Shown piece by piece: positions 9,035-18,802 of a stretch of DNA of 64,000 nt (position 1 is its first letter; every line of letters starts with the position of its first letter). The DNA comes from Candidatus Saccharibacteria bacterium oral taxon 488 (GTDB lineage: Bacteria; Patescibacteriota; Saccharimonadia; Saccharimonadales; Saccharimonadaceae). The stretch covers positions 1-64,000 of the forward strand of contig CP047919.1 in assembly GCA_010202465.1 (NCBI GenBank), written 5' to 3'. The translations under genes and the position numbers were made by a program. The notes under the pieces are model-generated. The model worked only from the letters and a program-made list of their open reading frames with translations, was not told where the DNA came from and did no database searches.

Positions 9035-10897
9035 CTACACTGCCCCGTACCCGCCGAGCGGCGTTTCTGATGGTAGTTGGTGTCGAGAGATCGGCGAGGT
9101 GTTGATGAGTTCGTATTCGGTATCGCTGGCCTGAATCTGGATGTGAACGTGGTTTTGTCCGGCAAAGAACAACCCCTGCCCCACGGGGAAATTGGCGAGG
9201 CGTTTTTGCTCTTCCTCGGTTAGTTTGAAGACACTGGAAAGGACATCAACGGCGCTGGTTGACTGCTTGAGCAATAGCTGCATCGACGAGTTGGCGACGA
9301 TGGCTCGGCCCATTTTGCTACCCATAAAGTCCTCGACGTCCTGGGTGATAGTCGTGAGGCCGAGCTGGTATTTGCGGGCGCGCTTGGCGAGAGAAAACAG
9401 GAAGTTGGCCGAGTCGTCGTAGCGCATCAGCTGCCATGCCTCATCGACGATGAGCATGCGCCGCTTTTGGTCGGTGCGTGTAATATTCCAAATGTGATTG
9501 AGGACAATATACATGGCGATCGGCCGCAGCTCGTCCTCGAGATCGCGGATATTAAAGACCACCATGGTGTTATTGATATCGATGTTTGATTGCTGACTAA
9601 AGATACCAGCGAACGTACCCGAGGTAAACTTGCGGAGCCGCTGAGCGAGGCTTGGCCCGGTGCCACCCATATGAAGCAGCGTATCGTAGAGATCGGCGAT
9701 GGTCGGTGGCGTCGAGTGATGGGTCAACGGGTCAGCGGTGATGCCAACGCGAGCATAGGTGTCGATCAGCGCTTGGTCAATATCAGCCTCCTCGGCGGCC
9801 GTCAGTCCAGCGATAATCTGTCCGCCCGCTGTCGTCTGTGAGCCGCCCAACATCTGTCGCAGCAAGCCATGCAGCGTCACTAAATTCGCCCTCAGCGCAT
9901 CGTCCGCCTCATCGGTATCAATTACTCGCGGCAGATCAAACGGATTGATGCGGGTGTCGCTGTTGAGGCTGAGTCGAATGTAGCTACCGCCAACGGCGTC
10001 GGACAGCTTCTGGTATTCGTTTTCTGGGTCGATGATCACGATGTCTGAACCAAGCATCATGCTGCGCAGCGCCTCCAGTTTGACGGTGAACGACTTACCG
10101 GCACCAGATTTAGCGAACACCACCATGTTGGCATTCTCGAGAGAAAAGCGATCAAAAATTACCAAGCCGTTATTATGCATATTAATACCATATAGCACAC
10201 CCTTGCCATCGGTTAGATCGGCCGAGGTGAACGGAAAGCTGGTAGAAATAGCGCCAGTATTCATGTTGCGGCGAACCTGGAGCTGGTCGGTCAGCTGTGG
10301 AATAGTGCTGTTGAGGCCCTGCTCCTGCTGGGCCGAGGCAACCTTAGAGAATACCAGTTGTTGGCCAAAAATTGTCTCGATCTTGTGCTGGATAAAGTTG
10401 AGTTCATCAATGCTGTCGGCATAAACCGTAATGTAAAGGCCAAAGCGGAAGAACTTTTCCGAGCCGATCTGTAACTGATTGCGTAGTTCCTCGGCGTCCT
10501 GCAATGCTGCTTCCATCGCTGGGTCGCGCACCTTGCCCTTCTCGGAATTGATACTGAGGCTGGCCTCGAGCTGAGTCACTTTCTTGCGTAAGTTGTTGAG
10601 CACCACCTGGGTATCAACCGGGTAAATGAACATGCTGATGTCCAGCACCTCGTCGATGTTGATCACCGAACTGAGCCAACCGGTGTATAGCTCGCGCGGA
10701 TAGCCGTAGACGTACATGGTGCGGCCGTACTTTGAGCCAAGGCGGAAATGGTCGGATTTGAGCTCGAGGCTGCTCGGGGCGATGAAGTCACGCAGGGTTC
10801 TCACACCGGTGAGAAAAGCCTGCTCAACCTCGGCCTGCTCGCGAGCCCGCTGTTGGGCGGCGATATCAATGGCGTCTAGCTTCTTTTTCCTAGCCAT
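9035..10897 (-). CDS. virB4: VirB4/TraC-type secretion ATPase
   Basis: Hexameric cytoplasmic ATPase that powers assembly and substrate handling in type IV secretion systems. The 620-residue product has Walker A AKSGAGKSFT at about 262-271 and Walker B MLIVDEAWQLMR at about 481-492, with the usual following region (GLTTITQDVEDF). The start at 10897 follows GGAGGAGCACGGC; longer in-frame starts upstream would extend it into the preceding gene. It overlaps that gene by 8 bases. The protein contains the C-terminal ATPase half plus part of the N-domain; another N-domain-like stretch is encoded separately just upstream. Confidence 0.93.
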   Translation of the reverse strand: MARKKKLDAIDIAAQQRAREQAEVEQAFLTGVRTLRDFIAPSSLELKSDHFRLGSKYGRTMYVYGYPRELYTGWLSSVINIDEVLDISMFIYPVDTQVVLNNLRKKVTQLEASLSINSEKGKVRDPAMEAALQDAEELRNQLQIGSEKFFRFGLYITVYADSIDELNFIQHKIETIFGQQLVFSKVASAQQEQGLNSTIPQLTDQLQVRRNMNTGAISTSFPFTSADLTDGKGVLYGINMHNNGLVIFDRFSLENANMVVFAKSGAGKSFTVKLEALRSMMLGSDIVIIDPENEYQKLSDAVGGSYIRLSLNSDTRINPFDLPRVIDTDEADDALRANLVTLHGLLRQMLGGSQTTAGGQIIAGLTAAEEADIDQALIDTYARVGITADPLTHHSTPPTIADLYDTLLHMGGTGPSLAQRLRKFTSGTFAGIFSQQSNIDINNTMVVFNIRDLEDELRPIAMYIVLNHIWNITRTDQKRRMLIVDEAWQLMRYDDSANFLFSLAKRARKYQLGLTTITQDVEDFMGSKMGRAIVANSSMQLLLKQSTSAVDVLSSVFKLTEEEQKRLANFPVGQGLFFAGQNHVHIQIQASDTEYELINTSPISRHQLPSETPLGGYGAV

Positions 10898-11969
10898 GCC
10901 GTGCTCCTCCATACCCACGTGGCGACTCGCCCTGCCCCTTGCGGACATAGGTCGTTGCTAGCTCATCGGCGCCAACGCTCAATGGTTGTTGCGGTGCCAC
11001 ATCAGGGTTGTATGAACTATAGAATAATTCGCCCAGCTGTTTGGTGTTAAGCTGCGAACTCTTCACGCCCATCTGAAACAGCCCGCTCATTACCGAGTCA
11101 ACTCGGTTCTTAATTTCATCCTTGGCCTTTTCGTAGGCGGTCTGCTCGATCTTGGTGACGACATTGTCTTTCTTGCCGCCAAAAAAGCTATCGAACAGAC
11201 CCTTGGCCTGCTGTTTGATAACTTGCATGTCGCCGCTCTGATAATACGGCACCACGATATAAAAATCCTTGTCCATAATATTGGCCTCTTGGGCGAGGAC
11301 ATCGATGAAGTTGATGTAGTCATCCATCAGCACGTTCAGGAGCATATTGTCTTGGTTGCGGCGAATGTCAATCAGCCGGTCAATATACGGCCCGATGTCA
11401 ACGCGCCGTGAGCGAATGAGCACTTGAACCGGAAAATATAACGAGTTAAGGAAGTTTTGGTAGCTAAATTCAATTCCCTCGCGCTCGCGGCCACTCATCA
11501 GATCGAAGTTGATTGACTGACATTGAACAATCGCCCGAAAGCTGCCGTCATTCATGATGATCATGTTCTCGCGCATCTCAGAAAATAGCAACGTATTCTG
11601 GGCGCTGGTCGGGCCTTTTTGTTGAGGTTTTGCCTGGCCAGTCGGCTGCTTGGCGGGTTGTTGCGGGGTTTGCTGTGGCTGGTTGGCCTCGGGTGTGGAC
11701 GGTGGGTTGGGGGCTGGTTGCGCTGTCGGCTGTGCGCTTGGCATCGGCTGTGGCTGGGCTGGCGCCTGCGGTAATTGCTGTGGCAGCGGGCTGAACTGAT
11801 CAGGGTACTGAGCGTACGGTGAGGTTGGTTCTGCGGAGACTGAGTCAGGCCCAGAGGCAATAACCCCCGGCATAGTTGGCGGATTTGACGGTGCACCAAA
11901 CGGTGGTGCAGCGGCTGCATTTGGTGGATAGTGATATGGTTGCTGTTGCTGATCTGGTTGCATAGACAT
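10890..11969 (-). CDS. VirB4 N-domain-like protein with Pro/Gln-rich head
   Basis: 359-residue protein. Residues 1-125 are Pro/Gln/Ala-rich and probably disordered. Residues about 125-300 resemble the N-terminal domain of TraC/VirB4 proteins (MRENMIIMNDGSFRAIVQ, followed by a segment around LNSLYFPVQVLIRSR), which sits between the ATPase and the inner membrane. With the ATPase encoded next door and overlapping by 8 bases, the pair looks like a split or duplicated VirB4. Two ATGs (11969 and 11963) are possible; AGGTGGG spacing slightly favours the second. The domain call is from remembered family patterns, not a search. Confidence 0.75.
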   Translation of the reverse strand: MSMQPDQQQQPYHYPPNAAAAPPFGAPSNPPTMPGVIASGPDSVSAEPTSPYAQYPDQFSPLPQQLPQAPAQPQPMPSAQPTAQPAPNPPSTPEANQPQQTPQQPAKQPTGQAKPQQKGPTSAQNTLLFSEMRENMIIMNDGSFRAIVQCQSINFDLMSGREREGIEFSYQNFLNSLYFPVQVLIRSRRVDIGPYIDRLIDIRRNQDNMLLNVLMDDYINFIDVLAQEANIMDKDFYIVVPYYQSGDMQVIKQQAKGLFDSFFGGKKDNVVTKIEQTAYEKAKDEIKNRVDSVMSGLFQMGVKSSQLNTKQLGELFYSSYNPDVAPQQPLSVGADELATTYVRKGQGESPRGYGGARHG

Positions 11970-11974
11970 CCCAC

Positions 11975-12868
11975 CTAGTGAAGCGAAATCACGACTTCCT
12001 TATCATGTTCTTTTTGGATGCGACCGGCCTCTCGTTGGAGCGAGGCGACCGACAGATCGCTGTGATTACGCGCTAAGTCCATTATAGCAGGCGAGACGGG
12101 TGCTGTGCTAGGGGGCGATGCCTGGTCGGTGCGGGCCGTCGCGGTCGTCTGCTCGCTGATGGGTGTGATAATAGACTGCTGCATGGTTGGATAGGGGTTG
12201 AAGGTCGAGGGTTGCGGCGAGGGGGCTTGATCGTCTCGGCTGTCTTGGGTAGTCGGGGTGGCTTGGGCCCGCTGCATTTGCTGGACAATTTCATCATGGC
12301 GTCTTTCGTCGGCTCGCTCAATGAGTGTTTCAAAGGCGCGGGCTGTCTTGCTGCTTGGGTCGAGCGGGTCTTGGGCGGTTTGGGCCTCGTTGTACCAATC
12401 CGCCTGCATTGAGCTGTTCATCACCGAGCTATTTGGATTATCGACGCCGCGCACCGACCAACCGTGCGTGTCCACCAGCGTCGCCAGATACGACAGCCGG
12501 CGATTGACCTCGGCCTGGTCATACCCCTTGCCGTATTGCTTTTCCTCAACCCGCGGGGCGATCACCTCGACCATTCGCTCAATGCCATCGGCTCGCCACA
12601 GTCGCTGCTTGGGCTTGAGGATGAACGAAATAACCGCTGCGAGGTACACCTCCATCGGCTGATCCTTGCGCAGCGGCAAGGCTAATGCTCCGAAAAACAG
12701 TGCAACCGGCACCGGGATAATCGCCAGTGGCGGCAGCACCGAGAACAGTCCCCACGCCAGCGCAATCATGCCGATCGCGACGATCAAGAAAATAAACTGC
12801 TTGAAACTAAACGGCCCGAGCAGCTTGTCTTCAGCTTCCACATCTTGGGGAACTTTGTAGACAGCCAT
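11975..12868 (-). CDS. prgI: PrgI-family membrane protein
   Basis: 297 residues. The first 100 are typical PrgI: MAVYKVPQDVEAEDKLLGPF, then two hydrophobic helices (about 27-70) and the motif LPLRKDQPMEVYL. PrgI proteins sit beside VirB4 in Gram-positive and CPR type IV secretion loci, where they probably form an inner-membrane part. The remaining 200 residues are polar, Gln/Pro/Thr-rich and of unknown role. A TATAAT box (12877-12882 on the complement) ends eight bases before the ATG, giving this gene and those below it a likely leaderless promoter of their own. Confidence 0.88.
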   Translation of the reverse strand: MAVYKVPQDVEAEDKLLGPFSFKQFIFLIVAIGMIALAWGLFSVLPPLAIIPVPVALFFGALALPLRKDQPMEVYLAAVISFILKPKQRLWRADGIERMVEVIAPRVEEKQYGKGYDQAEVNRRLSYLATLVDTHGWSVRGVDNPNSSVMNSSMQADWYNEAQTAQDPLDPSSKTARAFETLIERADERRHDEIVQQMQRAQATPTTQDSRDDQAPSPQPSTFNPYPTMQQSIITPISEQTTATARTDQASPPSTAPVSPAIMDLARNHSDLSVASLQREAGRIQKEHDKEVVISLH

Positions 12869-12877
12869 TGGGTACTA

Positions 12878-15511
12878 TTATAGCAGATTTTGAATGCCTT
12901 TGAGGGCGTCTTCTTGCTCACCGCTATATCGCCCCGCGTAGTTTCGATGGGTGAGGAGGGTGGTAATATTCTTGTTAAGCTTTTTCTTTGCCTCAGGGGT
13001 TAACTGTGCAGCAATATTGTACTTTTGCATCATATCAAGTGTATCCTCGAGGAATACCGCATCGCTTGCCAGGGCCTTATCAGCACTTAACTTACCCTTC
13101 TCAAAGGCCTTTATCATATTGCGCACCTTGAAGGCGTCACCAGTATCCTTGATGGCATTGGCTTGTATATCAACACACTCTGATCCACCCAGCCACCATG
13201 GTCGTGCACTATTATTTTTCAATGCAACACCAAGTTCTTGGGCGAGGTCGTCTGTCAAATTGTTCATCTGCACCTTGCTGAGCATATCGAGTAGCGGTTT
13301 AGCACCACGACTGCTTGCGATCTTGCGACCGGCCGCATTCCTGATGTCGTCGGTTGCTGGGATATTGCCAACAGCATTGCCACCGATGAGACTTACTGTG
13401 TCGGCATCGCTCACGTTGCTGCCGTTGAGAATAGCGGTGGCATTCTTGACCGATTCTTCATAGGCGGCACTCACCGTTTGAGCGGCAGCAGCGGCGGCGC
13501 GTCGCGACCCAAGATCATCACTCATACCTGGAATTGATGCATAGTAAGCGTCCTCGATACCACCAGCAGCTGATCGAAGTGCTGCGCCGGTATCATCATC
13601 ACGCATGGCACGAGCGAACTGATCGTTGAGGACACGATCGATGCCGCTCTTGCGTAGGCCCTGGACCGCTAGAGTTTGATGGGAATCGCGCGCTCGTTGT
13701 ATGGCTTCTTGGACTGCGGTGTTATCGGCAACATTTTCTGGCAATTCTCCGTGTCCAGTTTGAAGCGCCGTAAAGCGATTGTCGAGCACCTGTTTCTCAG
13801 CATCAACCATCTGACGAATGGACCGTGATTGGAAATCCTGAATGATAGCCGCCTGGTTGGTGCTTTGATGTGCGTTCCATGCCGACTGCAGCTTCCCTTC
13901 GACAATATTTTTATCTTCTCCAACAGAGCGCCTGAACTGATCAATCTTAGCATAGGAATCAGTCCCCTTTCGTATAACATCAGATTGATCTTGCAACTCT
14001 TTGAGCCTATCCTTACGATTTTGTGATGACTGTGCCAGCCTGCGTCGCCATGCCGTTGGGGTAAATTTGCTGTCTGGACGTTTGTTGAGTTTTTTGTGTT
14101 TCGTAATCTCGCTTTGCTCTTTTGCCCAGTTCTTAGATCGGTCGAATAGGCCCTTGCTGCGATCATTAACGAGGCCGGTGAATTTGCCGAGGAGTCCGCC
14201 GCCCAACTTGATCATTAACGGTGTTAGGGCGAGTGGCGCGATCTGGACCGCCATACCGAGGATATACATCACTGCCCCGTTCGGTCCTGCGGCGTTTTGC
14301 ATAATGACTGAGCCTGCGAGCTGCGCTCCACCGAAGGCCGCCGCAAACCCCGGGAAGAATATCAGCATCGTCAAGAAGACATCTTTCCACTTATCAAACC
14401 ACTTCTCCGTACCCGGTAACAAATAAGCCACAAAAGCCAGCGGTGAAATGATGATCAAAATAACGATCAACGCCTGACGGGCGGCCATAATGATAACAAC
14501 GAGAAGAATAACGAGTCCAATGCCGCACAAAAGCGGCACAATAAAAGGAAGCAGCTCGGCCCGCATGACGATTCCCGCAGCCAGTGCCGCACCGCCGGCA
14601 GCACCTCCCAAAATCTGGAAGGTGACCTCTTGCCAGGTCATGGGTTCAGATGCTGGTGCAGATCCGCCCAGGGTGGCGACTGTGTTACGAATATTCATGA
14701 ACATGTCTTGGAGTGCACTTCCGGCGATGTTTGACAGGTCGAGGAGTATGGCGCAGACGTGGAACGACAAATTGACTAGTACCGCCGCGACAATTAAGCG
14801 AGGCAACATCTTTTTGATGCCATAATTGGAGATGCCCATAGAAGTAACTTGTGAATAAATAATGACTATGAACATAATGATAAAGATACCGTTGGCAATG
14901 TTGCGAACGATATTCCAAGCCAGAAAGATTCCACTGGTCTGATTACCCGTCTGAAGCGGTGGCACCACGAGGAAGCTTTTAAGCACCCCAAACATCCAGT
15001 CGATGGAGCTAGCTAACCACGCCGAAACAGGACAAAGGATCCAGCCGATGCCGCCAGCAACTTCACACGAAGACGCAGAGTTTTGGCTCGGAGGGTCAAT
15101 TGATAGTGTGGTCGATTCTTTCTTTGTGTAGGTGTTTGGCGCAGTATACGTGAATGTCGTTAGGGACACCGAGGTCATTGATCCGAGGTCGCCTGTTGAC
15201 GGAAAGTGAATGACGCGGACGTCTTGGTTATTGGTCACAGTTTTCTTGGACATGTAGACCACTTGGTCAGGCCCTAAGTTAAGGGCCTTTAGTTTGTCGA
15301 CGTCGGAAACTCGCTCAAAGGTTTCGTTGTCGTAGGATATTTTGCTACTATCCCATTTCGCGTCCGCCGCCAACGCCTGGCCTGAGGTTACGACCGTACT
15401 CAAAAAAACACTGACTAGGAGGCCCACCGCCAGCAATATAAACCACTGCAACCATCGCATTGACGATCGCCCTTGTGAACGTAACCACTCCATTACCGAC
15501 AATGGTAGCAT
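12878..15511 (-). CDS. VirB6/TrbL-like polytopic membrane protein 2
   Basis: 877 residues. It has a signal-like N-terminus ending SGQALAADA, a short outer domain, about six to seven membrane helices between residues 165 and 450, and a long hydrophilic, helix-rich cytoplasmic tail. VirB6/TrbL proteins form the inner-membrane channel of type IV secretion machines. The core (GISNYGIKKMLPRLIVAAVL) is closely similar to the gene upstream, so the two are paralogues. The in-frame ATG at 15460 (MRWLQWF) gives a cleaner signal peptide and follows AAGGGCG, so the true start may be there. Confidence 0.85.
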   Translation of the reverse strand: MLPLSVMEWLRSQGRSSMRWLQWFILLAVGLLVSVFLSTVVTSGQALAADAKWDSSKISYDNETFERVSDVDKLKALNLGPDQVVYMSKKTVTNNQDVRVIHFPSTGDLGSMTSVSLTTFTYTAPNTYTKKESTTLSIDPPSQNSASSCEVAGGIGWILCPVSAWLASSIDWMFGVLKSFLVVPPLQTGNQTSGIFLAWNIVRNIANGIFIIMFIVIIYSQVTSMGISNYGIKKMLPRLIVAAVLVNLSFHVCAILLDLSNIAGSALQDMFMNIRNTVATLGGSAPASEPMTWQEVTFQILGGAAGGAALAAGIVMRAELLPFIVPLLCGIGLVILLVVIIMAARQALIVILIIISPLAFVAYLLPGTEKWFDKWKDVFLTMLIFFPGFAAAFGGAQLAGSVIMQNAAGPNGAVMYILGMAVQIAPLALTPLMIKLGGGLLGKFTGLVNDRSKGLFDRSKNWAKEQSEITKHKKLNKRPDSKFTPTAWRRRLAQSSQNRKDRLKELQDQSDVIRKGTDSYAKIDQFRRSVGEDKNIVEGKLQSAWNAHQSTNQAAIIQDFQSRSIRQMVDAEKQVLDNRFTALQTGHGELPENVADNTAVQEAIQRARDSHQTLAVQGLRKSGIDRVLNDQFARAMRDDDTGAALRSAAGGIEDAYYASIPGMSDDLGSRRAAAAAAQTVSAAYEESVKNATAILNGSNVSDADTVSLIGGNAVGNIPATDDIRNAAGRKIASSRGAKPLLDMLSKVQMNNLTDDLAQELGVALKNNSARPWWLGGSECVDIQANAIKDTGDAFKVRNMIKAFEKGKLSADKALASDAVFLEDTLDMMQKYNIAAQLTPEAKKKLNKNITTLLTHRNYAGRYSGEQEDALKGIQNLL

Positions 15512-15536
15512 TTTTACAGAGAAAAGTCAATAGTTT

Positions 15537-18500
15537 TTAGCTGGCGGTAGGTGGATTATTGTTTCGATTATCGCGGTTATTTTGATTATTTGGCGGTGCT
15601 GAAGGCGGGGATTGCGGTGGGGCTGGCCCTCTGCCCGTTCCGGCAACGAATGTTCTCCCCGTTGGGGTGTCTGACGGGACTGCCTCGGTGATATTGTTAA
15701 TTTCTACCGTAGAATTAATCGCATTTTTGACATCATCTGCTGTTACGCCACTCATATCATGTGGCACTCGTAGCTCCTGAGGTTCGGCTACTCTATCGCT
15801 GTTTCGTATATTTTCAAGCTCTTTGCGCGCACTACCCGATATCGAGGTATTAATACGTTTATTGTCAAGCACTGAGGCTGCCCTCTCGGCGGAAACACCG
15901 ACCATTTTCTGGCCACTTTTGGTGAATTCAGTTTCACCAGCAACCTTAATGGCACTGGATGTCTGTCGCGCCAATTTTTCATCACTTAATCCGCTGACTC
16001 CCTTGGCGGTCAGTTCGGCCATTTGTTGCTGGCTAAAGCTGACCGAGGTTGCCCCGTTCTGTTCCATTTGGTCAATGGCCGTTCTACCCATTTCAAACAG
16101 GCCGGCATGGTCATCTTTCATTCTGGTGAGGGTTTCCGCCATGCGGCGGTTGCTGATAGTTCCACCACCCTGGAGATACTCGTACATTTGTTCGGCACCG
16201 TGCTTACCAGTTGACTCTAATTTTTTAAAGGCAATGTGTTTAAGTATCTCATTGTCTCCGGCGCCCCTCAGTGCAGCGGCTGCATCGCCGTTGTACCGAT
16301 AATCAAGCATACGCTCTGCTGTCTTGCGCTCTTCGTCGTCCACGGCATCTTGACCCTCGGCAGCACTGCGAATACCATAATCTCCTCCGAGGAAGCGGTT
16401 ATTTGCTAAAGCGCTCTCGTTAAATCTTTTGCTAAGCCGAGACTTTCGATTTCTCCAGAGTCTATCTAGGGCTCCGGTGCCCTCCCATGCCCCGGCCCGC
16501 ATGAGGGCCTTGCGGCGCTGTCGTCGCTGCTTGCGGAATTTTTGCATCTCGCCAAGCCGTGAACTATCATACCTATCTTTTGCCCAGTTTTTGGCGCTGC
16601 CACCGAGGCCACCGAGGCGACCACCGGCGTTGTTGATGTGCTGGCCGATCGCCCCAGCGACATCAATGGCTTTTTTGAGAACGCTCCACACGGCGATGAG
16701 CGGCAGAACTTTGATCAGCTCACCAACGATTTGCATGACCGTATTATCAGCATCTGTAGCTCCCGCTTTAACAATTGATCCCGCCAAGATACCACCACCG
16801 AATAGCAACCCAACGATTGGAAAGACCATGAGTAGCCCCACAAAGGTTGAGCGCCATTTACTAAAGAATTTTTCGGTGTTTGGTAGCAAGAAGGCAACAA
16901 AAGCCAGCGGTGAGATAACGATAAGGATGACGATGAGAGCCTTGCGGGCGATCAACAGGGCGGCGATAGTCACCATTACGACCAGTCCGGAAACAAGTGC
17001 TCCGATTAGAACCGCAAGAGCGAGAACTGCGGCCGTAGCCCCAGCGAGGACGGTTAATGCTATGCCTCCCCAGGTTTCGCCTCCTTGTCCTGACTTTAGG
17101 ACACTATTAGCAGCACTAATACCGTCACCGATACCACCCAGACCTGCTCGTAGGCCGTAGCCAAGGATATTAGATAAGTCAACGGCAATTTGACAGATGT
17201 AAATTGATAAGTTCACCAAGATTGCGGCGATGATGAGCCGTGGCAGCATCTTTTTGATGCCGTAGTTTGAGATGCCAAAGCCAGTGAGCTGTGAGATGAT
17301 GATTGCTAAGAACATAATGATAAACGCACCATTGGCAATGTTGCGCATGATCCCCCAGGCTGCCTGTACCTCACCTCCAGAAGCAAGGCCCGGCTCAATC
17401 TTTAGGAAGTTGTCGGCGATCATGGCGAAAGCCGCGTCTGCTATACGTGCCATAAAATTAATCACCGGGCAGACGAGCCAGCCGAGTTCCTTAACGGCGC
17501 AGTCGGGTCTGTCGTCATTACCATTATCGCTTTGACCGGATGGGGTGTCGGCGGTTATATTAGAGAGAGAGCTTTTTATGTCGTCTTCAGAATACCCTGA
17601 TTGTTTTTTCAGACAATCAACATATTCACTAGAGTTTGCCACGTTGCCATTCGACGGCATCTTATCCTTACAAGCGTTCATCCAGCTGTCAACTTGTTGT
17701 TTACATATTTGCTCCGCTGGCCCTCCGACGCCTCCGCCGTTTTTCTCGATACATTTTTTTAGGAGAGCGTCATAAACGGCCTTGCGGGTATTATCGGCGG
17801 CTTCGGTTTTTGCTGATTTTGCGGCTGCTTCAGCGTTGTCTGATGCCCACTGTGCAATCTCCGCACATGACATCTCTGTTTTTGTACCACCAGAAGGACC
17901 ATAAGGCGAGTCAGCTCCATGAAACATACGAACCCTTTTACCTGCATCCGGGAGATAAAAATATCCATAAGCTGCCGTACTGTCAGTTAAAGCAACCGCT
18001 GTTTTTTTATTGCGCTGATCGGCCTTTATGTCATTACTTGCGGCGTCATCCCCGCTATCATATCCTCGCCACTCGGCCTTACAACCAGCGTTTTGGGCCG
18101 ACAAGAGTGCCGCCATCGCCGTGGAATAATTAACCAATGCCGAGTCGAACTTTAGGCTTTTACCAGCCTTTTTTTCAAGAACCTGAATTGCGTACGTGCC
18201 CCTGTCCCTTGGTATATTCCACCTACCACCGCTGTACTCACCCTTGGTAATATTGCTAATACAGTCAAGGCCGGCGTTATCTCGCCACTCACCCTTTAGC
18301 GCGCAGAACATGTCGGTAAAAGAACTGTAGCCAAATGTGTCTCGTGTGGCGGACACTAGTTCTTTACAGCTAAACTGCCCATCGTCACCGTCGGCAACTG
18401 GACCGACGGTAGTAATAGTGGTGAAGCTGCCGCCCCAATCACCGCTGGCAATTCTTGCTGGGGTGAGTCCACTATCAAATCCTTGACGATGACTAATACA

Positions 18501-18695
18501 GTTGCTCATAGCCAACGCGAGAGAGCGCTGTTTGACTTGAGTGAGGTATGGTGAATAATCAAGGCGCGCCCGAGCTGCACTAGCGGTCGGCGACAGCGCA
18601 AAAAACGTCATGAGCATCGGAACGACTAATAGTGCGGCAAGTCCGATTAGAATGGGGCGAATACGTTTATGCGGGGTTTTCTTTTGCGCAAGCAT
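15537..18695 (-). CDS. VirB6/TrbL-like polytopic membrane protein 1
   Basis: 1052 residues and first gene of the secretion operon. It has a signal peptide (1-40, ending LSPTASAARA), a large outer domain of about 350 residues with several Cys, then helices from about 400 to 700 with the core GISNYGIKKMLPRLIIAAIL shared with its downstream paralogue, and a charged cytoplasmic tail ending in a Pro/Asn-rich stretch. It probably forms a membrane channel. The outer domain differs fully from that of the paralogue, so the two channels may face different partners. TATACT (18703-18708, complement) ends seven bases before the ATG, an apparent leaderless promoter for the operon. Confidence 0.85.
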   Translation of the reverse strand: MLAQKKTPHKRIRPILIGLAALLVVPMLMTFFALSPTASAARARLDYSPYLTQVKQRSLALAMSNCISHRQGFDSGLTPARIASGDWGGSFTTITTVGPVADGDDGQFSCKELVSATRDTFGYSSFTDMFCALKGEWRDNAGLDCISNITKGEYSGGRWNIPRDRGTYAIQVLEKKAGKSLKFDSALVNYSTAMAALLSAQNAGCKAEWRGYDSGDDAASNDIKADQRNKKTAVALTDSTAAYGYFYLPDAGKRVRMFHGADSPYGPSGGTKTEMSCAEIAQWASDNAEAAAKSAKTEAADNTRKAVYDALLKKCIEKNGGGVGGPAEQICKQQVDSWMNACKDKMPSNGNVANSSEYVDCLKKQSGYSEDDIKSSLSNITADTPSGQSDNGNDDRPDCAVKELGWLVCPVINFMARIADAAFAMIADNFLKIEPGLASGGEVQAAWGIMRNIANGAFIIMFLAIIISQLTGFGISNYGIKKMLPRLIIAAILVNLSIYICQIAVDLSNILGYGLRAGLGGIGDGISAANSVLKSGQGGETWGGIALTVLAGATAAVLALAVLIGALVSGLVVMVTIAALLIARKALIVILIVISPLAFVAFLLPNTEKFFSKWRSTFVGLLMVFPIVGLLFGGGILAGSIVKAGATDADNTVMQIVGELIKVLPLIAVWSVLKKAIDVAGAIGQHINNAGGRLGGLGGSAKNWAKDRYDSSRLGEMQKFRKQRRQRRKALMRAGAWEGTGALDRLWRNRKSRLSKRFNESALANNRFLGGDYGIRSAAEGQDAVDDEERKTAERMLDYRYNGDAAAALRGAGDNEILKHIAFKKLESTGKHGAEQMYEYLQGGGTISNRRMAETLTRMKDDHAGLFEMGRTAIDQMEQNGATSVSFSQQQMAELTAKGVSGLSDEKLARQTSSAIKVAGETEFTKSGQKMVGVSAERAASVLDNKRINTSISGSARKELENIRNSDRVAEPQELRVPHDMSGVTADDVKNAINSTVEINNITEAVPSDTPTGRTFVAGTGRGPAPPQSPPSAPPNNQNNRDNRNNNPPTAS

Positions 18696-18727
18696 TATGT
18701 GTAGTATAGTATCATGCTTATGCTATA

Positions 18728-18767
18728 ATTTCAAAAGAGAAGCCCCGAATGACCTCTCTTTTGAAAT
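18728..18767. terminator. Perfect 13-bp inverted repeat between lipoprotein gene and secretion operon
   Basis: ATTTCAAAAGAGA (18728-18740) pairs perfectly with TCTCTTTTGAAAT (18755-18767) around a 14-base loop. It lies after the lipoprotein gene at 18803 and before the promoter of the secretion operon, where a terminator is expected. There is no long T-run after the stem on either strand, so a protein-binding operator is an alternative. Confidence 0.55.
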
Positions 18768-18802
18768 GTTATTTATTGTGGTGATGCGGCCATGTCTCTT
18801 AA

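Noticed and set aside
12000-18700. Many long plus-strand open frames opposite the secretion operon
   Set aside because: They lack RBS and family features and follow from the codon composition of the real minus-strand genes.
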